NCBI GenBank assembly: GCA_036733985.1
Contig: DAIMZM010000025.1
Location: 1-25,621, forward strand
Direction of reading: 5' to 3'
Length of the DNA: 25,621 nucleotides
Source: DAIMZM01 sp036733985
GTDB lineage: Bacteria; Bacillota; Dehalobacteriia; UBA4068
Positions 21,874 to 25,621 of this stretch are shown here, piece by piece; position 1 is the first letter of the stretch, and every line of letters starts with the position of its first letter. The notes under the pieces are model-generated. The model was not told the DNA's origin, ran no database searches, and saw only the letters and a program-made list of their open reading frames with translations. The position numbers were made by a program, and so were the translations under genes.

Positions 21874-23190
21874 CTACTGCGCGATCTCCTCGCCGGCCGC
21901 CGCGGAGGCCGGCTTGGCAAACAGCTTATGATAGAGCAGATAGAGAATGCCGGCGATGATAATGGCGTTGACAGCCGGGATAAAGAACACTGCTTTCCAG
22001 GCGATAAAACCGGCGATCAGCCAGCAAAGAAGGCCGGGCCAATAGAAGCCTTTTTTACGTATCAGCTTCATTTTGGAGACAAAATAGTATTCGGCGATCA
22101 GTACGCCCACGGCCGGGGACACCCAGGCCGCCAGTACGGTAATAAAGGTCATGAAATAATTGATGAATCCGAAGACGGCCAGCACTGTGCCGACAATGGC
22201 GGAGACGAAGGACCAGATCCATCTTTTGCCGCCGAAGACCTTGGTCAGGGCTAAGCTGGAGCTGTAAATGGAGGTGACGCAGGTTGTCCACTGCAGCAGG
22301 AAGATCAGGATCAAAGCGATGGCCGGCAGCCCCAAGGCGATCATCACGGACACCGGATTCCAGGGATCGGCTACGCCCAGGCCCACGGCGGAAATGGCCA
22401 TGATCATGCCGCAGGCGGTCAGGATCAGCGGGAAGGGATACATGCCCGCAAAGGCGGAGGCGATCAGCCCGCCGTCATGGTCCTTTTGCCAGCGGGTATA
22501 ATCGGCGATAAAGGCGCAGCCTACCACCACCATGCCCACCTGTAGGTTGATGCCCCACATCAGCGTGGAAGGACTGGCCGGCTCATAGGCGATCACGCCG
22601 CCCAAGCCCGCGATGCTGATGGCCTTATAGAGGCCGTAGAGGATGATGAAGACCATAGCCGGCACGCTGACATAATTGAGCCAGGCCATGCCCTTTTGGC
22701 CAAACAGGGTGGGAATGACGAACATGATACCGAACACCACCGACATAATGCTTGTTCCCACCGGGCCCATGCCGAACACGCCGGCGATGGCGCCGGAAGC
22801 GAGTCCGACCTGGATGCCGTACCAGGCGATGCAGGGGATGGCCGTGACCACCAGCGCGGTCACGATACTGCTGCCTTTGGAGCCGAAAGCGGCTTCGCCG
22901 ATCAAATAAGTATTTAAGCCTTCGCGGGCGCCGATCTTGCCCAGCGGAACATAAATGAAGCCGATCAATACCAGGATGCCAATGGCCAGCGAGAGTAAAG
23001 CCTGCCAGAAATTGAGGCCGGAGATCAGGCCGCCTCCCGACATGCACCAGGAAATGGTCGCGCACATGCCGGAATAAATGGCCGCCGTGGATAACCAACT
23101 CCGCCTGAGGTTGTGCGGAATCGGCTTACTGGCGTATTCCTCCTCCAATACCAGATCGTTTATCGGTTCATCCCTTTGACTTTTGCCCAT
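21874..23190 (-). CDS. NCS1 family permease (cytosine/purine/hydantoin type)
   Basis: 438 residues with about 12 hydrophobic segments. The N-terminal family signature is PIPHNLRRSWLSTAAIYSGM, followed by the first membrane helices with SGGGLISGLNFWQALLSLAI. The helix preceding IAWYGIQVGLASGAI is the NCS1 substrate-cavity region. The family imports nucleobases, allantoin or, in the Mhp1 branch, 5-substituted hydantoins by sodium or proton symport. AAGGAG is 7 nt upstream of ATG 23190. It is the first gene of the minus-strand cluster, and its neighbours make a hydantoin-like cargo plausible. The last 10-15 residues are an Ala/Glu cytoplasmic tail. Confidence 0.92.
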   Translation of the reverse strand: MGKSQRDEPINDLVLEEEYASKPIPHNLRRSWLSTAAIYSGMCATISWCMSGGGLISGLNFWQALLSLAIGILVLIGFIYVPLGKIGAREGLNTYLIGEAAFGSKGSSIVTALVVTAIPCIAWYGIQVGLASGAIAGVFGMGPVGTSIMSVVFGIMFVIPTLFGQKGMAWLNYVSVPAMVFIILYGLYKAISIAGLGGVIAYEPASPSTLMWGINLQVGMVVVGCAFIADYTRWQKDHDGGLIASAFAGMYPFPLILTACGMIMAISAVGLGVADPWNPVSVMIALGLPAIALILIFLLQWTTCVTSIYSSSLALTKVFGGKRWIWSFVSAIVGTVLAVFGFINYFMTFITVLAAWVSPAVGVLIAEYYFVSKMKLIRKKGFYWPGLLCWLIAGFIAWKAVFFIPAVNAIIIAGILYLLYHKLFAKPASAAAGEEIAQ

Positions 23191-23578
23191 AAAAACACTC
23201 CTTTCACATTTCTACTTTTTGCCGGCTGCTCTATATAAAGTGCGTTAGCACGGACGTTTATTGCGGCGGGAGAAAGCCGGGCGGATGCCGTCCAAACAAA
23301 GGCTGCCCGCTGCCGGGGCGGGAATAATTTTCAGAAGATATCGTATATTATAAATTTACTATTAATCCGGCGGCATATCATCGTCCTGCCATCACAAAAT
23401 ACATGCCGCAATTTGTGGCCGCAAACCAAAAAAAATGACGAAAGCAGCGAGAATATTTGTCTTGGCAGATTGCGCTGGCCAGGCAAACCCGGGGAAGTTT
23501 GGGGCGCGACAAAAAAGGCCTGCCCGGATCCAACATAATTTTTTGCTAAAGCGATTGAGTATAGGAGGTTGCGCCGTT
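23191..23578. promoter_or_regulatory. Divergent regulatory gap between permease and ptb
   Basis: 388 bp without a gene. Towards the permease there is TATATA (23237-23232, minus strand) as a possible -10. The dyad GTGC-GTTA-GCAC (23240-23251) lies in the place of the -10/-35 spacer, a usual repressor position. Towards ptb are CACAAA-N13-TTTGTG (23393-23417) and two direct copies of GCCGCAA (23405-23411 and 23418-23424). AT-rich TATTATAAATTT near 23346-23356 may include a promoter. No strong -35 was found on either strand. Confidence 0.4.
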
Positions 23579-24493
23579 ATGCTAACCAGCTTGCAGGATG
23601 TCCTGCTCCACGCCCAGGGCCGGGGCGCCAAAACCATGGCCGTGGCCTGGGCCGGAGACGAGGAGGTTTTACTGGCCGTCGACCAGGCCCGGCAGTTTTC
23701 TATGATCAGGCCCCTGCTGTTTGGCGATCAGAAGCAGATACTTAGCCTCAGCGCCAGGCTGGGGCTGAGCCTGGCGGATACCGAGATCGTCCCCTGCCCT
23801 GATCCCACCGCCGCCTGCGCGGCCGCCCTGGCGGCCGTGGCGGAACAGCGGGCGCGGATACTGATGAAAGGGCTGGTGGATACCGGTATCATTCTAAAGG
23901 AATTATTGAGGCCGGACTATCAATTGATACCTTCCGGCCGGCTGCTCAGTCATGTGGCCCTGTTTGAGGTAGAAGGGTATGACCGTTTGCTCTATGTCAC
24001 CGACGCGGCCATGAACATCGCCCCTGATCAGGAGGGTAAACGCCAAATCATTCTCAACGCGGTTGCGGTGGCCCATTTCCTGGGCAATGATTTGCCCAGG
24101 GTAGCCTTGCTGTCCGCTAAGGAAAAGGTGGATGAAAAGATACCCTCCTCCGTGGACGCGGCAGCCCTTGAGCGGCTGAACGGCCTGGGCGAGCTTAGCG
24201 GCTGCATTGTCCAGGGGCCCCTGGCCCTGGACAACGCCGTATCCGCCGCGGCGGCCCGGCATAAGGGTATTGGCGGGGCAGTGGCCGGCCAGGCCGATAT
24301 TTTGGTACCGGCCACGATCGACGCGGCCAATATCCTCTATAAGTCCCTGGTCTATTTTGCCCGCGCCAAAAACGCCGGTATCGTCGTAGGCGCGAAAATA
24401 CCGGTGGTTTTGACGTCCCGGGCCGACAGCCATGAGGCCAAGCTTTATTCCATCGCTCTGGCCGCTTCTATGCAGGAGGAAGGACCGCAATGA
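23579..24493 (+). CDS. ptb: Phosphate butyryltransferase-like phosphotransacylase
   Basis: 304 residues of the phosphate acetyl/butyryltransferase family. Features include ARILMKGLVDTGIILKELL, SHVALFEVEGYDRLLYVTDA (the substrate-binding core), NIAPDQEGKRQIILNAV and the C-terminal DILVPATIDAANILYKSLVY. The enzyme converts a short acyl-CoA and phosphate to acyl phosphate and CoA. I use ATG 23579, with GGAGG 10 nt upstream; an in-frame ATG at 23435 has no ribosome site and would add 48 unlike residues. It overlaps the kinase gene by ATGA, so the two act as a pair. Chain-length specificity (butyryl, isobutyryl, isovaleryl) cannot be read from the sequence. Confidence 0.92.
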   Translation: MLTSLQDVLLHAQGRGAKTMAVAWAGDEEVLLAVDQARQFSMIRPLLFGDQKQILSLSARLGLSLADTEIVPCPDPTAACAAALAAVAEQRARILMKGLVDTGIILKELLRPDYQLIPSGRLLSHVALFEVEGYDRLLYVTDAAMNIAPDQEGKRQIILNAVAVAHFLGNDLPRVALLSAKEKVDEKIPSSVDAAALERLNGLGELSGCIVQGPLALDNAVSAAAARHKGIGGAVAGQADILVPATIDAANILYKSLVYFARAKNAGIVVGAKIPVVLTSRADSHEAKLYSIALAASMQEEGPQ

Positions 24494-25557
24494 ATAATAT
24501 CCTGGTCGTCAATACCGGCTCCACTTCCACCAAAATCGCCGTGTTCAATAGTTTACAGCAGATCTTTAAGGCCGCCGTCAGCCACAGCACCGCCGAGTTG
24601 GCCCCGTTCGCCGATATTGCCGGGCAGAAAGAGTTCCGCAAAGATGTGATCCGGAAGATTTTATCTGAACATCACCTTGAATTAGGCGAACTAGACGCCA
24701 TCGTCGGGCGGGGAGGTTTACTGAAGCCGGTGGAAAGCGGCACCTATTTTGTTAACGAGGCGATGCTGCGGGACTTGTCCATCGGTATCTCCGGCAGGCA
24801 TGCCTCCAATTTGGGCGGGCTGATCGCTTACGAACTGGCGGCGGATTACGGCATCCCGGCTTATATCGCCAATCCGGTAGTGGTGGATGAACTGGACGAG
24901 GTGGCCCGCGTCACCGGCCTGCCGGAAATCCGGCGCAAAAGCATTTTTCACGCCCTGAACCAAAAAGCAGTGGCCAAGCGCTTTGCCGCTGAAACCGGCC
25001 GTGCATATGAAGAATTGAACTTGATCGTGGCCCATTTGGGCGGCGGCATCTCGGTGGGCGCGCATAAACAAGGCCGGGTGGTAGACGTGAACAATGCCCT
25101 GGACGGCGACGGGCCTTTTGCGCCGGAGCGGGCCGGCTCCCTGCCTAACGCCCAATTGATCGATTTGTGCTTTTCCGGCCGGTATACCAAAGAGGAAATG
25201 AAAAGGCTGCTGAGCAGCGGGGGCGGCCTGGTAGCCTATTTCGGCACCAATAGTGCGCATGAGGCGGCGCAGATGGCCGCCGGCGGCGACGCACAGGCCA
25301 AACTGGTTTACGCGGCGATGATTTATCAAATCGGCAAAGAAATCAGCGCGCTAGGCGCGGTATTCGGCGGGCAAGTGGACGCCATTTTGCTGACCGGCGG
25401 CATTGCCCATGATAGCGGACTGATCAAGCGTATTGGCGCCATGGTGGGCTATATCGCGCCTATCCATGTTTATCCGGGCGAGGATGAATTATTTGCCCTG
25501 GCGGAGAACGCTCAGGCCGTGCTGAGTGGTAAAGAGCAGGCCAAGACGTATCAATAA
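24490..25557 (+). CDS. buk: Butyrate kinase (acetokinase/BCKA-type kinase family)
   Basis: 355 residues, the normal size of butyrate kinase. It starts NILVVNTGSTSTKIAVFN, the ASKHA phosphate 1 motif. Then come AIVGRGGLLKPVESGTYFVN, the substrate segment SGRHASNLGGLIAYELA, AHLGGGISVGAHKQGRVVDV (phosphate 2), NALDGDGPFAPERAGSLP and the adenosine motif LLTGGIAHDSGLI. It makes ATP from acyl phosphate, completing thioester energy conservation begun by Ptb. AGGAGG is upstream and the start overlaps the ptb stop by 4 bp. Buk homologues may also use branched-chain acyl phosphates. Confidence 0.95.
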   Translation: MNNILVVNTGSTSTKIAVFNSLQQIFKAAVSHSTAELAPFADIAGQKEFRKDVIRKILSEHHLELGELDAIVGRGGLLKPVESGTYFVNEAMLRDLSIGISGRHASNLGGLIAYELAADYGIPAYIANPVVVDELDEVARVTGLPEIRRKSIFHALNQKAVAKRFAAETGRAYEELNLIVAHLGGGISVGAHKQGRVVDVNNALDGDGPFAPERAGSLPNAQLIDLCFSGRYTKEEMKRLLSSGGGLVAYFGTNSAHEAAQMAAGGDAQAKLVYAAMIYQIGKEISALGAVFGGQVDAILLTGGIAHDSGLIKRIGAMVGYIAPIHVYPGEDELFALAENAQAVLSGKEQAKTYQ

Positions 25558-25607
25558 ACCAGGGGCAATTTTAACCTTTACTATAAATTTTATGGAGGAA
25601 ATGCAGG

Positions 25608-25621
25608 ATGATTTTGTTGAA
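25608..25621 (+). CDS. Start of a further gene, cut by the window end
   Basis: GGAGG at 25594-25598 is 9 nt upstream of ATG 25608, which reads MILL before the window ends. It lies 50 bp after buk on the same strand, so it is probably in the same operon. Another in-frame-independent ATG at 25601 is too close to the ribosome site. Nothing can be said about its product. Confidence 0.5.

Noticed and set aside
23461..23490. Sigma-54 promoter ahead of ptb-buk (TTGGCA...GC)
   Set aside because: The required GG-N10-GC spacing is not met.
23435..23578. 48-residue N-terminal extension of the phosphate butyryltransferase from ATG 23435
   Set aside because: No ribosome site at 23435, no similarity to the family, and a good GGAGG directly before ATG 23579.

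Overview
The window looks like chromosome of an anaerobic, amino-acid-fermenting member of the Bacillota, most likely a clostridial lineage. The reasons are the GC-rich coding sequence with consistently strong GGAGG-type ribosome binding sites, the ferredoxin-dependent 2-oxoacid oxidoreductase next to an ADP-forming acyl-CoA synthetase, the Ptb/Buk pair, an S-layer-homology protein, a copper-amine-oxidase-type stalk domain, and a MacAB-like exporter with no outer-membrane partner. Genus cannot be decided from the sequence alone. I see no IS element, phage gene, CRISPR array, tRNA or rRNA.

Region 1 (1-4187, + strand) is an energy-conserving keto-acid module. It holds the 3' end of an ADP-forming acyl-CoA synthetase alpha subunit, the complete beta (ATP-grasp) subunit, and then iorA-iorB. 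IorAB would oxidise arylpyruvates to aryl-acetyl-CoA and reduced ferredoxin, and the synthetase would turn the thioester into ATP. Between them lies about 750 bp without an obvious gene. It carries a terminator, a near-consensus promoter, and a roughly 480-nt leader that ends in a 43-codon ORF. The stop codon of that ORF lies in the iorA Shine-Dalgarno sequence, in a layout like a translational attenuator.

Region 2 (4188-13840) is a cell-envelope module. An OmpR-type response regulator and its histidine kinase (+ strand), preceded by three TTTCRG direct repeats at 11-bp period, converge on a five-gene minus-strand operon. In transcription order this encodes a secreted, very acidic protein with tandem cadherin-like domains and a stalk domain, a membrane-fusion protein, an ABC ATPase, a MacB-type permease and an SLH protein. 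A partial copy of the repeat lies at the promoter of that operon.

Region 3 (13841-23190, minus strand) is an eight-gene catabolic cluster. In transcription order: NCS1 permease, short hydantoinase/oxoprolinase A-type protein, DUF917 protein, 91-aa unknown protein, M24 (aminopeptidase P/creatinase-like) protein, Asp/Glu/hydantoin racemase, proline-racemase-family epimerase, and a PucR-family regulator. It looks like uptake, racemisation and opening of a cyclic amide or hydantoin-like compound, but there is no HyuB and the substrate is unknown. This is the best candidate for an undescribed pathway.

Region 4 (23191-25621, + strand) starts with a divergent regulatory gap. It contains phosphate butyryltransferase and butyrate kinase homologues that overlap by ATGA, followed by the first codons of another gene cut by the window end.
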